Origin: an uncultured Acidaminococcus sp.
GTDB lineage: Bacteria; Bacillota; Negativicutes; Acidaminococcales; Acidaminococcaceae
NCBI GenBank assembly: GCA_900315205.1
Contig: OMYF01000019.1
Span: forward strand, 1 to 37,054
Reading direction: 5' to 3'
Length of the DNA: 37,054 nucleotides
The translations under genes were made by a program, and so were the position numbers. Positions 16,947-24,838 of the stretch are shown here, one piece after another. Position 1 is the first letter of the stretch; each line of letters opens with the position of its first letter. The notes below the pieces were generated by a model, which had not been told where the DNA came from, did not search any database, and saw nothing but the letters and a program-made list of their open reading frames with translations.

Positions 16947-18107
16947 TTATACTTCCTCCATAGAGGCCGCAATGCGCTGTGCTGTTTCCCGCGCCTTGCG
17001 GTCCGTTTCTACAATGGTTTCGTACGTCAGGTCAAATGCCGGGGTCATCGCGTCAAGCGTCCGGGCGATCAGGTCCGCGATCCCGAGGAAGGTCAGCCGG
17101 CCCTTGATAAAGGCCGCCACAGCCACTTCGTTGGCCGCGTTGAAGATACAGGGCAGGGTCCCGCCGCGGCGTCCGCACTCGATGGCAAGGGGAAGACAGC
17201 GGAATACATCCGTATCCGGTGCTTCAAAAGTGAGCGGTCCGCACGACAGGAGATCCAGCGTTCGGAAATGCGAATCCCAGCGTTCGGGCCAGCTCAGCGC
17301 ATACTGGATGGGCAGCCGCATATCGGGCGCTCCCAGCTGGGCCATGACCGCACCGTCCTTATACTCGACGAGGGAGTGGACAATGCTCTGGGGATGGACG
17401 ACGGGCACGATCTGATCATAGCCGGCAGCAAAGAGCCAATGTGCCTCGATGACTTCCAGTCCCTTGTTCGCAAGGGTCGACGAATCGATCGTCACCTTCG
17501 TCCCCATGCTCCAGGTCGGATGCTGCAGGCACTGCGCCACCGTGACGTGTGCCAGTTCCTCCCGCTTCCGGCCGCGGAACGGGCCGCCTGAAGCGGTTAG
17601 CAGGATACGCGCCATCTCGCCGTGACGGCTGCCCTGGAGACATTGGAAAATCGCACTGTGCTCGCTGTCGACAGGGGTCAGCTTCACGCCGGCCCTGCGG
17701 ACTGCATCCAGGACGAGGCTCCCGGCAGCCACAAGGGTTTCCTTGTTGGCAAGCGCCAGATCCTTCCCTGCCCTGACGGCAGCAAGCGTCGGTTTCAGGC
17801 CGGCGTAGCCGACCATGGCGCCCAAGACGGTATCGGCCTCGGCACAGGACGCAGCTGCCATGATGCCTTCTTCACCGGCAAGGATCTCCGTCGGCCCGTG
17901 ATAGCGTTTCTTCAGGCGCAGAGCTGCTTCAGGATCGGAAAGAGCAGCCAGTTTCGGTTTGAACGTACGGATCTGTTCTTCCATCAGCACATCGTTGCTG
18001 CGTGCAGCGAGAGCTGCCACCCGGAGACGGTCCGGATTCTGTTTGATGACATCAAGGGTCTGGGTCCCGATGGATCCGGTCGACCCCAAAAGGGCGATGG
18101 ATTTCAT
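16947..18107 (-). CDS. dxr: 1-deoxy-D-xylulose 5-phosphate reductoisomerase
   Basis: Second enzyme of the MEP pathway, converting DXP to MEP with NADPH and a divalent metal. The 386-residue protein starts MKSIALLGSTGSIGTQTLDV with the NADPH-binding GSTGSIG (8-14). It contains LANKETLVAAG, the metal-binding block TPVDSEHSAIFQCL, TASGGPFRG, and the NPTWSMG-like HPTWSMGTKVTIDSSTLANKG (quoted in parts). The open frame begins at a TTG two codons earlier, but GGAGG is 8 nt from the ATG at 18107 and only 2 nt from the TTG, so ATG is chosen. It sits between cdsA and rseP, the common order in Firmicutes. Confidence 0.97.
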   Translation of the reverse strand: MKSIALLGSTGSIGTQTLDVIKQNPDRLRVAALAARSNDVLMEEQIRTFKPKLAALSDPEAALRLKKRYHGPTEILAGEEGIMAAASCAEADTVLGAMVGYAGLKPTLAAVRAGKDLALANKETLVAAGSLVLDAVRRAGVKLTPVDSEHSAIFQCLQGSRHGEMARILLTASGGPFRGRKREELAHVTVAQCLQHPTWSMGTKVTIDSSTLANKGLEVIEAHWLFAAGYDQIVPVVHPQSIVHSLVEYKDGAVMAQLGAPDMRLPIQYALSWPERWDSHFRTLDLLSCGPLTFEAPDTDVFRCLPLAIECGRRGGTLPCIFNAANEVAVAAFIKGRLTFLGIADLIARTLDAMTPAFDLTYETIVETDRKARETAQRIAASMEEV

Positions 18108-18125
18108 GCACAATCCCTCCTGCCG

Positions 18126-18956
18126 TCATGAAAGCATGACGAGCGTAATGAAATAATACGAAAGCGGCACAGAAAACATCAGGCTGTCGCAGCGGTCAAG
18201 GACGCCGCCATGACCCGGGAAAAAATTTCCCGAGTCCTTGATGCCGCAGCTCCGCTTGAGGATGGACTCGACGAGATCGCCGAGAGGAGCAAAGATGCCC
18301 ACGATGAGGCTCAGGAGAAAGGTTTCTCCCAGCGGAAAGCCGAGCCACACCGATCCCATCAGCAGGACGACAGCGACGGACCCCGCAAACCCCCAAGCGG
18401 CACCTTCACGGGTCTTATGCGGACTGACGGCCGGCGCCAGGGGCGTGTGTCCCATGGCCCGCCCTCCGAAATAGGCAAAGGTGTCGCTCGCCCAGGTCCC
18501 GAACATGACGGTCCAGAGGAGTGCCTCTCCGAGGGACATGCTGCCCCAGACCGGCACCTGATGGACCGGACCCGTCAGTTCCCTGAGCAGAATGAAATGG
18601 GCAAAAGGCAGCCCGATATACAGGACGGCCAGACACGAAAGTCCCGCGTTTTCCGGCCATTTTCCCTTTGAATAATGGAAAAGCCCATCCAGCAGGATGC
18701 ACAGGGCGGACACGGTGACGATGGGTGTCAGCCAGGCCGGCTTTCCCAGCGCTGCCGCCGCAATCTGGCAGATGACAGAAAGCAGGGCAAATATCCTGTA
18801 AAGAGGATAACCCGTCTGCTGCAGCATGGTGCGGTATTCATGCCATGCCACGCAGGCCAGGAGCAGGACCCCTGCTGCAAAACACAGGCCGCCCAGCTTG
18901 ATCAGGAGCAGGGCGATTGGAACGGCAATGACAGCTGTACGGATTCTTTGTCCCAT
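18126..18956 (-). CDS. cdsA: Phosphatidate cytidylyltransferase
   Basis: Integral membrane enzyme that makes CDP-diacylglycerol from phosphatidate and CTP, feeding phospholipid synthesis. The 276-residue protein has about eight hydrophobic segments. The complete CDS signature lies at residues 231-255: SILKRSCGIKD, then GNFFPGHGGVLDR with the conserved K-R, K-D, H-G-G and D-R residues. It starts 6 bp after the uppS stop. PlsX, which supplies acyl-phosphate for phosphatidate synthesis, is encoded elsewhere in this window. Confidence 0.96.
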   Translation of the reverse strand: MGQRIRTAVIAVPIALLLIKLGGLCFAAGVLLLACVAWHEYRTMLQQTGYPLYRIFALLSVICQIAAAALGKPAWLTPIVTVSALCILLDGLFHYSKGKWPENAGLSCLAVLYIGLPFAHFILLRELTGPVHQVPVWGSMSLGEALLWTVMFGTWASDTFAYFGGRAMGHTPLAPAVSPHKTREGAAWGFAGSVAVVLLMGSVWLGFPLGETFLLSLIVGIFAPLGDLVESILKRSCGIKDSGNFFPGHGGVLDRCDSLMFSVPLSYYFITLVMLS

Positions 18957-18962
18957 TACTTT

Positions 18963-19763
18963 TTACTTTCCCTTCGTCAGACCGCCGAAGCGGCGGTCTC
19001 TTTTTTGATAGCTCAAAATGGCCTCCCGGAAGAGGTCCTCCGTAAAATCAGGCCAGTATGTCGGTGTGGTCCAGATTTCCGAGTAAGCGATCTGCCACAG
19101 CAGGAAATTGCTGACACGCAGGTCACCGCCCGTACGGATGAGCAAATCGGGCGCCGGAAGGCCCTTCGTGTACAGGTGGTCTTCGATCACGCCTTTGGTT
19201 ATCTGATCCGGCGTCAGCTTCCCCTCCTGTACCAGTGCGGCGATTTCCCGCATGGCATGGAGGATCTCATCCTGACCGCCGTAGTTGATTGCAATGGAAA
19301 GACGGATTCCTTTATTGTCACGCGTTTCCTCCACAGCCTCGTCCATCTTATCGAGGACAGCCTGCGGCAGTCCTTCCCGGCTGCCCAGGAAACGCATGCG
19401 GACGTCATATTCTTTGAACTCATCCAGTTCCTTCGTCAGGTACTCGATGAGCAGATTCATGATGAAACGGACCTCCGTCACAGGCCGTTTCCAGTTTTCC
19501 GTTGAAAACGCATACGCTGTAAGCGCTTCAATTCCGAGAGAATCAGCATATTTGACGATATTCCGCAGGACACGGGCGCCTGCTGCATGGCCAAAGGTCC
19601 TGGGTTTTCCCTGCTTCTGGGCCCAGCGGCCATTGCCATCCATGATGACGGCCACATGCCGGGGAATCTTTGCAGCATCCAGTCCGGAGTCCATCACCTG
19701 TGAGACTGCCGGTCCATCAGCTTCCGAGTTCTTGCTGCGCACAAATAATTTCTTCAGCATCAT
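18963..19763 (-). CDS. uppS: Undecaprenyl diphosphate synthase (isoprenyl transferase)
   Basis: Cis-prenyltransferase that makes the C55 lipid carrier for peptidoglycan and other envelope polymers. The 266-residue protein has HVAVIMDGNGRWAQKQGKPR with catalytic Asp42, then the GHAAGARVLRNIV and LTAYAFSTENWKRP motifs, and the C-terminal pyrophosphate/Mg site DLLIRTGGDLRVSNFLLWQ with YSEIWTTPTYWPDF. The open frame runs upstream to 19814 through the terminator hairpin of the ferredoxin gene. The SD AGGGG (19770-19774) lies 6 nt before the ATG at 19763, which fixes the start. The terminator T-run ends only 2 nt before that SD. Confidence 0.96.
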   Translation of the reverse strand: MMLKKLFVRSKNSEADGPAVSQVMDSGLDAAKIPRHVAVIMDGNGRWAQKQGKPRTFGHAAGARVLRNIVKYADSLGIEALTAYAFSTENWKRPVTEVRFIMNLLIEYLTKELDEFKEYDVRMRFLGSREGLPQAVLDKMDEAVEETRDNKGIRLSIAINYGGQDEILHAMREIAALVQEGKLTPDQITKGVIEDHLYTKGLPAPDLLIRTGGDLRVSNFLLWQIAYSEIWTTPTYWPDFTEDLFREAILSYQKRDRRFGGLTKGK

Positions 19764-19776
19764 CTGTTTCCCCTGT

Positions 19777-19812
19777 AAAAAAATGAGCGCAGCCTGCAGA
19801 TGCGGGCTGCGC
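19777..19812 (-). terminator. Terminator between ferredoxin and uppS
   Basis: An 8-bp stem GCGCAGCC / GGCTGCGC with a 10-nt loop is followed by TCA and seven T. It lies 20 nt after the ferredoxin stop codon and ends 2 nt before the uppS SD (19770-19774). No promoter is visible between it and uppS, so the eight downstream genes would depend on read-through. Confidence 0.8.
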
Positions 19813-19832
19813 ATTGCGCCGAAAGCCTGAGA

Positions 19833-20006
19833 TTACTCAGCTTTGATAGCGCCGACCGGACAACCGCCGGAGCAAGCATCGCAGTCGATGCAAGTAGCTT
19901 CATCAACTTTGTACTTGCCATTGTCTTCAGAGATTGCACCTACCGGGCAGGTACCAGCGCAGGAACCGCAGCCGATGCATGCATCTTGATCAATCTTATG
20001 TGCCAT
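19833..20006 (-). CDS. 2[4Fe-4S] ferredoxin
   Basis: A 57-residue clostridial-type ferredoxin. The two cluster motifs, CIGCGSCAGTCPVGAI (residues 10-25) and CIDCDACSGGCPVGAI (39-54), each have the CxxCxxCxxxCP spacing; the fourth cysteine of each motif ligates the other cluster. The protein is a low-potential one-electron carrier in the cytosol. Start: MAHKIDQDACIG, with a G-rich SD (GGGGGTG) about 8 nt upstream. It follows the small ORF at 20024 and is followed by a terminator. Encoded in the same cluster are ispG (needs electrons) and, further away, ackA (fermentative metabolism), but a specific partner cannot be named. Confidence 0.97.
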   Translation of the reverse strand: MAHKIDQDACIGCGSCAGTCPVGAISEDNGKYKVDEATCIDCDACSGGCPVGAIKAE

Positions 20007-20023
20007 TTACAGTACACCCCCTT

Positions 20024-20236
20024 TCAAAATCGACAACCGACATATAGTAATAATTTATGGTCAGATTCGACTACCTGCTTAAGGACATAAGCGCGGTCGT
20101 CGGACCAGACTAGCTCCTTACGGCGGAAAAAAGGTTCCGCTCTTCTGATTTCCACCTGCCAGCCCGCTTTCTCCGCCATTGCAAGGGCTTTGGCAAGAGG
20201 CCGTGCAAGCAGATCAGGTGCCATGGCCGTACCCAT
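20024..20236 (-). CDS. Small conserved-position protein of unknown function
   Basis: A 70-residue protein that I do not recognise. It begins MGTAMAPDLLARPLAKALA; an amphipathic helix (about residues 8-25) is followed by QVEIRRAEP, a basic/aromatic stretch PFFRRKELVW and a strand-like C-terminus RAYVLKQVV...KLLLYVG. The helix-then-strand layout, with PDLL-PLAKAL-AEKAGWQVE, is faintly like a single PASTA-type repeat, but the resemblance is weak. There is no signal peptide. Its ATG overlaps the frr stop by one base (TGATG), and the frame ends 17 bp before the ferredoxin start, which argues for a real, coupled gene. ATG at residue 5 is an alternative start. Confidence 0.65.
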   Translation of the reverse strand: MGTAMAPDLLARPLAKALAMAEKAGWQVEIRRAEPFFRRKELVWSDDRAYVLKQVVESDHKLLLYVGCRF

Positions 20237-20799
20237 CAGACCGACATGACTTCCTTTTCTTTCTTCGCCAGGACTTCTTCAAGCTGCTTCATGAACTTGT
20301 CCGTCAGTTTCTGGCTGACATCCGTTGCATCCTTGGCATCGTCCTCAGTGATTTCCTTCGCTTTCAGTGCCTTTTTGACAGCGTCATTGAAATCGCGGCG
20401 GATATTCCGGATTTCCACACGGGAAGCTTCCCCTTTCTTGCCGACCATCCTGGCAAGTTCCTTACGGCGCTCTTCCGTGAGCAGGGGCAGATTCAGGCGG
20501 ATGACGGAACCGTCATTGTTGGGGTTGATGCCCAGATCACTCGTCATGATTGCTTTTTCGATGGGTTTCAGCAGATTCTTATCCCACGGCTGGATGACGA
20601 TGAGCCGCGGTTCAGGAACGGTCACATTGGCCAGCTGATTGACCGGCGTCGGTGCCCCGTAATAATCAACTTTGATGCGGTCCAGCAGGGACGGCGTCGC
20701 CCGGCCCGTACGGATGGAGGCAAGCTCCGAACGGAGTGCCTTGATCGCATTCGTCATTTTCTCTTCACTTTTTACTTTCAGTTCTTCGATTGTAGCCAT
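20236..20799 (-). CDS. frr: Ribosome recycling factor
   Basis: tRNA-shaped factor that, with EF-G, splits post-termination ribosomes. The 187-residue protein has helices of domain I ([20 protein letters not shown]), the signature LRSELASIRTGRATPSLLDRI, a domain II starting VDYYGAPTPVNQLANV, and the long C-terminal helices EITEDDAKDATDVSQKLTD. The frame also offers a TTG one codon earlier, but GGAGG lies 6 nt before the ATG at 20799. That ATG overlaps the pyrH stop as TGATG, so it is chosen. pyrH-frr coupling is typical of bacteria. Confidence 0.97.
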   Translation of the reverse strand: MATIEELKVKSEEKMTNAIKALRSELASIRTGRATPSLLDRIKVDYYGAPTPVNQLANVTVPEPRLIVIQPWDKNLLKPIEKAIMTSDLGINPNNDGSVIRLNLPLLTEERRKELARMVGKKGEASRVEIRNIRRDFNDAVKKALKAKEITEDDAKDATDVSQKLTDKFMKQLEEVLAKKEKEVMSV

Positions 20800-21524
20800 C
20801 AAAATCCTCCTACCAGGGTTCCGATTTCTTCTCCGGCAGCTGCCCTCATGATATTTCCGGACTTGTCGATGTTGAAGACGACAATGGGGATATGGTTGTC
20901 CATGCAGAGACTGATTGCTGTGGAATCCATGACTCCGAGATTCTTCTGTATGACTTCGATGTAATCCAGATGGTCGAACTTCTTTGCATCGGGATTTTTC
21001 TTGGGATCGCTGTCATAGACCCCGTCGACACCCTTTTTGGCCATCAGGATGGCATCGGCTTCGATCTCGGCAGCTCTCAGAGCAGCTGTCGTATCCGTCG
21101 AAAAGTAAGGATTCCCCGTACCGGCGGCAAAAATGACCACACGGCCTTTCTGCAGATGCCGTACTGCCCGGCGCCGGATATAGGGTTCCGCGATCTGTCT
21201 CATTTCAATAGCCGTCTGTACACGGGTGGGTACACCGCGGTTTTCCAGTGCATCCTGCAGAGCCAGGGAATTGATGACCGTAGCCAGCATCCCCATATAA
21301 TCGGCAGTCGCTCTGTCCATACCCTTGGAACTGCCGGAAAGCCCTCTCCAGATGTTGCCGCCGCCATTGACGACCGCTACATCAAGGCCGCTTTCCCGCA
21401 CTGCCTGGATCTGTCCGGCAATATTGTCCACCGTTGCCGGGTCGATGCCATAGCCCTTCTCGCCAGCCAGGGCCTCACCGCTAAGTTTGAGAATTACGCG
21501 TTTGAATTTTCTTTTAGCCGACAT
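20799..21524 (-). CDS. pyrH: UMP kinase
   Basis: Phosphorylates UMP to UDP in pyrimidine nucleotide synthesis, as a hexamer of amino-acid-kinase fold. The 241-residue product has [19 protein letters not shown] at the start, [11 protein letters not shown], the [20 protein letters not shown] block, [17 protein letters not shown] and [12 protein letters not shown]. The longest frame adds 32 residues upstream, but that stretch covers the promoter and matches no kinase, so the start [10 protein letters not shown] is used (GGAGG 9 nt upstream). The gene heads a transcript that continues through frr. Confidence 0.97.
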   Translation of the reverse strand: MSAKRKFKRVILKLSGEALAGEKGYGIDPATVDNIAGQIQAVRESGLDVAVVNGGGNIWRGLSGSSKGMDRATADYMGMLATVINSLALQDALENRGVPTRVQTAIEMRQIAEPYIRRRAVRHLQKGRVVIFAAGTGNPYFSTDTTAALRAAEIEADAILMAKKGVDGVYDSDPKKNPDAKKFDHLDYIEVIQKNLGVMDSTAISLCMDNHIPIVVFNIDKSGNIMRAAAGEEIGTLVGGF

Positions 21525-21573
21525 CAAACTGTCCCTCCCATGGTTTTTTGTCCCGTACAAATAACCTAATGCC

Positions 21574-21602
21574 ATTATATGAGAATTTACTGGTTCATGC
21601 AA
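21574..21602 (-). promoter_or_regulatory. Promoter of the pyrH operon
   Basis: TTGCAT (21597-21602), a 17-nt spacer and a perfect TATAAT (21574-21579) lie between the tsf terminator and pyrH. The predicted transcription start is near 21567, about 43 nt before the pyrH ATG. The -35 box is weak, the -10 box strong. Confidence 0.75.
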
Positions 21603-21625
21603 GGCTAAATCAGCAGGCATTACCC

Positions 21626-21658
21626 AAAAAATAAGGGAACACCTTACAGTGCTCCCTT
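21626..21658 (-). terminator. Rho-independent terminator of rpsB-tsf
   Basis: A 10-bp stem (AAGGGAGCAC / GTGTTCCCTT, one G-U pair) with a 6-nt loop is followed by A and six T on the minus strand. It begins 19 nt after the tsf stop. This separates the rpsB-tsf unit from pyrH. Confidence 0.9.
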
Positions 21659-21677
21659 TTATACGGTTCCGGAAAAA

Positions 21678-22562
21678 TTATTTATTCATGAAGCTCTGGA
21701 CTTCAGCAGCGAAGTCTTCCTTCTTCTTTTCGATGCCTTCGCCCAGCTGATAACGGACGAATCTCAGTGCCTTGGCACCGTGTTCCTTCAGCAGGCCGCT
21801 GATGGTCTTTTCATTGTCCATCACGAATTCCTGATCGACCAGGCAGTTTTCCTTGTAGAATTTCTGCAGACGGCCGATGACCATCTTTTCGATGATCTTT
21901 TCAGGCTTGCCTTCGTTCCGGGCCTGTTCAGAAAGGACTTCCTTCTCGTGATCCAGGACATCCTGAGGCACCTGGGTGCGGTCGAGCCAGGACGGAGCAG
22001 CAGCTGCGATCTGCATGGCTACATGCTTGGCAACTTCTTCGTCCCCGCCTTCCAGTTCCACCATGACACCGATTTTGCCGGCGCCGTGGATATAATGGCC
22101 GAGGGTATGATTGCCGTATTCATAGACCGTGAAGCGGCGGAGATCCACTTTTTCACCGATCTTGGCGATAGCTTCGGTAATGACATCCTTCACAGTCTTG
22201 TCAGTACCGGTAAAGGTCTGAGCCATCAGGGCATCCATGTCGGCAGGCTTGCAGGCAGCGATATGTCTGGCAATGGAAGCGACCAGGTTCTTGTATTCAT
22301 CGGTATTGGCGACGAAGTCGGTTTCGCAGTTGACTTCCACGAGGGCAGCCACTTTGTTGGCTTCATCGACATAGCATTCCACGATACCTTCGGCCGCTAC
22401 ACGGCTTGCCTTCTTGGCAGCCTTGGACAGGCCCTTCTCTCTCAGGTAATCGATAGCTTTATCCATGTCTCCGTCCGTTGCACTCAGGGCCTTTTTGCAG
22501 TCCATCATGCCGGCACCGGTACGGGCACGCAGTTCTTTTACGAGACTTGCAGTGATTTGCAT
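21678..22562 (-). CDS. tsf: Elongation factor Ts
   Basis: Nucleotide exchange factor for EF-Tu. The 294-residue protein begins with the UBA-like N-domain ([26 protein letters not shown], residues 1-55). The core has the exchange motif TDFVA (81-85), which disrupts the EF-Tu Mg site, and two subdomains. The second includes [20 protein letters not shown] and the C-terminal [18 protein letters not shown]. The long form (about 290 residues) is typical of Firmicutes and Proteobacteria. A GAGGAGG SD precedes the ATG. The gene is co-transcribed with rpsB, with a hairpin in the 81-bp gap. Confidence 0.97.
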   Translation of the reverse strand: MQITASLVKELRARTGAGMMDCKKALSATDGDMDKAIDYLREKGLSKAAKKASRVAAEGIVECYVDEANKVAALVEVNCETDFVANTDEYKNLVASIARHIAACKPADMDALMAQTFTGTDKTVKDVITEAIAKIGEKVDLRRFTVYEYGNHTLGHYIHGAGKIGVMVELEGGDEEVAKHVAMQIAAAAPSWLDRTQVPQDVLDHEKEVLSEQARNEGKPEKIIEKMVIGRLQKFYKENCLVDQEFVMDNEKTISGLLKEHGAKALRFVRYQLGEGIEKKKEDFAAEVQSFMNK

Positions 22563-22590
22563 CGTAATTCCTCCTCAGCGACTTAGTTGC

Positions 22591-22624
22591 GGAACCACTG
22601 CCTGTGGGAGGGCCCTGTGGTTCC
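22591..22624 (-). other. Hairpin in the rpsB-tsf intergenic space
   Basis: A perfect 8-bp stem GGAACCAC / GTGGTTCC with an 18-nt GC-rich loop lies between rpsB and tsf. No T-run follows, so it is unlikely to be an intrinsic terminator. A processing or stability element, or a modulator of tsf translation about 15 nt before its SD, is possible but unproven. Confidence 0.5.
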
Positions 22625-22643
22625 ATACCCATATGACAGAAGA

Positions 22644-23396
22644 TTATTCAGCAGCTTCTTCCGTCTTTTCAGCTTCTGCTTCTTCTGCAGCAGCTGCTTC
22701 TTCTTCATCGACAGCAGCGGCCTTGCCTTCGAGGATGGCATCGGCCATCTTGCTGGTCAGCAGACGGACCGCACGGATCGCGTCATCGTTGGCAGGCATC
22801 AGATAATCGATTTCATCAGGATCGCAGTTCGTATCCACAGTGGCAACCACAGGGATATGGAGCTTGCGGGCTTCCATGATGGCATTGTGTTCTTTGCGCG
22901 GATCAATGACAAAGATTGCATCCGGCAGTTTCTTCATTTCCTTGATGCCGCCGAGATATTTTTCCAGTTTGGCCATTTCATGACGGAGCACGATGACTTC
23001 TTTCTTGGGCAGAACATCAAAGGTGCCTTCTTCTTCCATCTTTTCGAGGTCATGCAGGCGTTTGATACGGGTCTGGATGGTCTTGAAGTTGGTCAGCATG
23101 CCGCCGAGCCATCTTTCGTTGACATAGAACATGCCGGCTCTTTCCGCTTCTTCCTTGATTGCACTCTGAGCCTGCTTCTTGGTGCCGACGAACAGGACCT
23201 TGCCGCCCTGAGCAGCCAGTTCACGCAGGAATGCATAGCATTCTTCCACTTTCTTCACGGTCTTCTGCAGATCGATGATATAGATCCCATTGCGTTCCGT
23301 GAAGATGTAGGGAGCCATCTTGGGGTTCCAGCGTCTGGTCTGATGGCCGAAATGCACACCGGCTTCTAAAAGTTGTTTCATTGATACGATTGCCAT
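22644..23396 (-). CDS. rpsB: 30S ribosomal protein S2
   Basis: Late-assembling small-subunit protein that bridges the head and body and is needed for S1 binding in species having S1. The 250-residue protein starts [20 protein letters not shown], with the S2 signature [20 protein letters not shown]. It contains [24 protein letters not shown] and the second signature [20 protein letters not shown], and a low-complexity Glu/Ala tail (about 225-250). AGGAGG is 8 nt upstream. It has its own promoter (23510-23539) and a structured leader (23461-23507), followed by tsf. Confidence 0.98.
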   Translation of the reverse strand: MAIVSMKQLLEAGVHFGHQTRRWNPKMAPYIFTERNGIYIIDLQKTVKKVEECYAFLRELAAQGGKVLFVGTKKQAQSAIKEEAERAGMFYVNERWLGGMLTNFKTIQTRIKRLHDLEKMEEEGTFDVLPKKEVIVLRHEMAKLEKYLGGIKEMKKLPDAIFVIDPRKEHNAIMEARKLHIPVVATVDTNCDPDEIDYLMPANDDAIRAVRLLTSKMADAILEGKAAAVDEEEAAAAEEAEAEKTEEAAE

Positions 23397-23460
23397 AATA
23401 CTTCCTCCTGTTTTACCGCCGCAGCTATTTTCCGATTTCCCTATGAAAGGACAGTGACGT

Positions 23461-23507
23461 CAAACGCTGCGTGAGAATTATGATGAGCTGCAGTTCACAG
23501 CCGTTTG
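23461..23507 (-). promoter_or_regulatory. Structured 5' leader of rpsB, candidate S2 autoregulatory site
   Basis: CAAACG (23502-23507) pairs with CGTTTG (23461-23466). After one bulged G, CTGTG pairs with CGCAG, giving an 11-bp stem right at the predicted 5' end of the rpsB mRNA. S2 represses its own synthesis through the leader in other bacteria; that this hairpin is such a site is inference. Confidence 0.4.
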
Positions 23508-23509
23508 AA

Positions 23510-23539
23510 ATTATAACACAAAAGGCAGATCCCGTTCAA
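23510..23539 (-). promoter_or_regulatory. rpsB-tsf promoter, -35 inside a terminator loop
   Basis: TTGAAC (23534-23539), an 18-nt spacer and a perfect TATAAT (23510-23515) on the minus strand. The -35 hexamer occupies six of the eight loop bases of the terminator at 23516-23553. Predicted start is near 23503, with a leader of about 107 nt. Confidence 0.75.
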
Positions 23540-23553
23540 GTGGGATCCGCCTT
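23516..23553 (-). terminator. Terminator after the AlaX-like gene (possibly bidirectional)
   Basis: A 12-bp stem (AAGGCGGATCCC / GGGATCTGCCTT, one G-U pair) has an 8-nt loop. On the minus strand it is followed by a run TTTTGTGTT; on the plus strand it is followed by CTTTTT. It closes the transcript of the two genes upstream and overlaps the rpsB promoter. Confidence 0.8.
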
Positions 23554-23629
23554 CTTTTTGTACAGAACAGTACAAATCTGCAGTTCTAAAATGCCGTCCC
23601 GTCTTTCCGGAGCCGCCGTCCCGGCAGCT

Positions 23630-24838
23630 TCAGCCTTTTGCCGGCCCTGCGAGGACCTGCTGCCGCAGCGCCTCCGCTTTTTCTTTCCAGTCGTCACCTG
23701 CCGTGCCGCCGCCCTGGGCGGATGCAGGACTGCCGCCGCCCCGGCCCGCAAAGGCCGTATTCGCCAGCTGGCAGACTTCACGGCAATTCACAGCCGCACC
23801 CGCTGTCGAGGCGAACTGGTACATGACTTTTGCACCGCTGTGCACGAGGACCGCTGCAAAGACATGGTCCTGCCCGGAGACGAGCTTCATGATGCTCTTG
23901 CCGTCGGCCGGTGTGCCTTCCGCTGCGATCCAGATGAATTTCGTGCCGCCTGCCAGCACGGGCGCGGCCGAAAGGATCCCCGGCAGTTCGTGCCGGAATA
24001 GCTTCTGCCGCTGTTCCCGCAGGGCAGCATGGAGATCAAGCACTTCCTGATGCAGTTTGTTCACGGCGTCCAGGACTTCTCCGGTCTTGACGGAAAGGAC
24101 GTTGCTCGTCTTTTCGAGGATGAGATTCCGCCGGTACATCTCTTCCACGGCACGGCGCCCGCATAAGAATTCGATCCGGCTGCCGCCTTTATGCCGGACA
24201 AAACGCAGGACTTTCACGCAGCCCACCATTCCCGTAAAAGGCGGGTGGGTCCCGCAGCAGGTGCAGGTGTCGCCGTTTTCGACCGCGACGAGACGGACCG
24301 TTCCGCGCAGCTTTTCGTTCTTTTTCCGGAGGTTGAACCGTCCCAGTTCCGTATGCTGCACATAATGGACCGTGATGGGATCATTCTCCCAGATGGCCCG
24401 GTTCGTCAGCAGTTCCGCTTTTTTGACTTCATCTTCCGAAACTTCCTTGTCAAGATCGATGAAGACACTCTCTTCATTCATATGGAAGCCGACATTATTG
24501 GCCCCGCAGGATTTCCAGAAGGCATAGGACAGCATGTGTTCGCCGCAGTGCTGCTGCATCCGGTCCAGCCGTACATCCCAGTCGAGCGTCACTGTGACCT
24601 TCCGGCCTGTTTCCAGCGGCTCTTTTGTCCAGTGCCATACGTTTTCGCCCTCTTCGGAAGCATAGAAAACAGGTTCGCTGTCCAGCAGGCCCCGGTCAGA
24701 AAGCTGCCCTCCCCCTTCAGGGAAAATGACGGTCCGGTCCAGCAGGACCTCATAATGATCATCCTTCCTGCGGCAGTCGAGGACCGTCGCCTCACAGGAC
24801 TTCAGCATGGAATCATTTTCGTATAACTTAGCGGTCAT
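23630..24838 (-). CDS. AlaX-type alanyl-tRNA editing protein with C-terminal DHHA1 domain
   Basis: A free-standing relative of the editing part of alanyl-tRNA synthetase, expected to hydrolyse Ser- or Gly-tRNA-Ala. The 402-residue protein has FPEGGGQLSDRG (39-50), the zinc/editing motif QQHCGEHML with H97 and H101, and the second motif CTCCGTHP with C194 and H198. A coiled central part (about 225-285) leads to a DHHA1 domain with a glycine-rich AGRGGGSPASAQGGG near residue 370. The AlaRS catalytic and tRNA-acceptor domains are absent. The frame extends three codons further to a TTG that touches the SD; ATG at 24838 has AGGAG 9 nt upstream and is chosen. It overlaps the radical SAM gene by 11 bp. 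Confidence 0.88.
   Translation of the reverse strand: MTAKLYENDSMLKSCEATVLDCRRKDDHYEVLLDRTVIFPEGGGQLSDRGLLDSEPVFYASEEGENVWHWTKEPLETGRKVTVTLDWDVRLDRMQQHCGEHMLSYAFWKSCGANNVGFHMNEESVFIDLDKEVSEDEVKKAELLTNRAIWENDPITVHYVQHTELGRFNLRKKNEKLRGTVRLVAVENGDTCTCCGTHPPFTGMVGCVKVLRFVRHKGGSRIEFLCGRRAVEEMYRRNLILEKTSNVLSVKTGEVLDAVNKLHQEVLDLHAALREQRQKLFRHELPGILSAAPVLAGGTKFIWIAAEGTPADGKSIMKLVSGQDHVFAAVLVHSGAKVMYQFASTAGAAVNCREVCQLANTAFAGRGGGSPASAQGGGTAGDDWKEKAEALRQQVLAGPAKG

Noticed and set aside
19764..19814. N-terminal extension of uppS
   Set aside because: The extension covers the terminator stem, and the SD for the ATG at 19763 is well placed.
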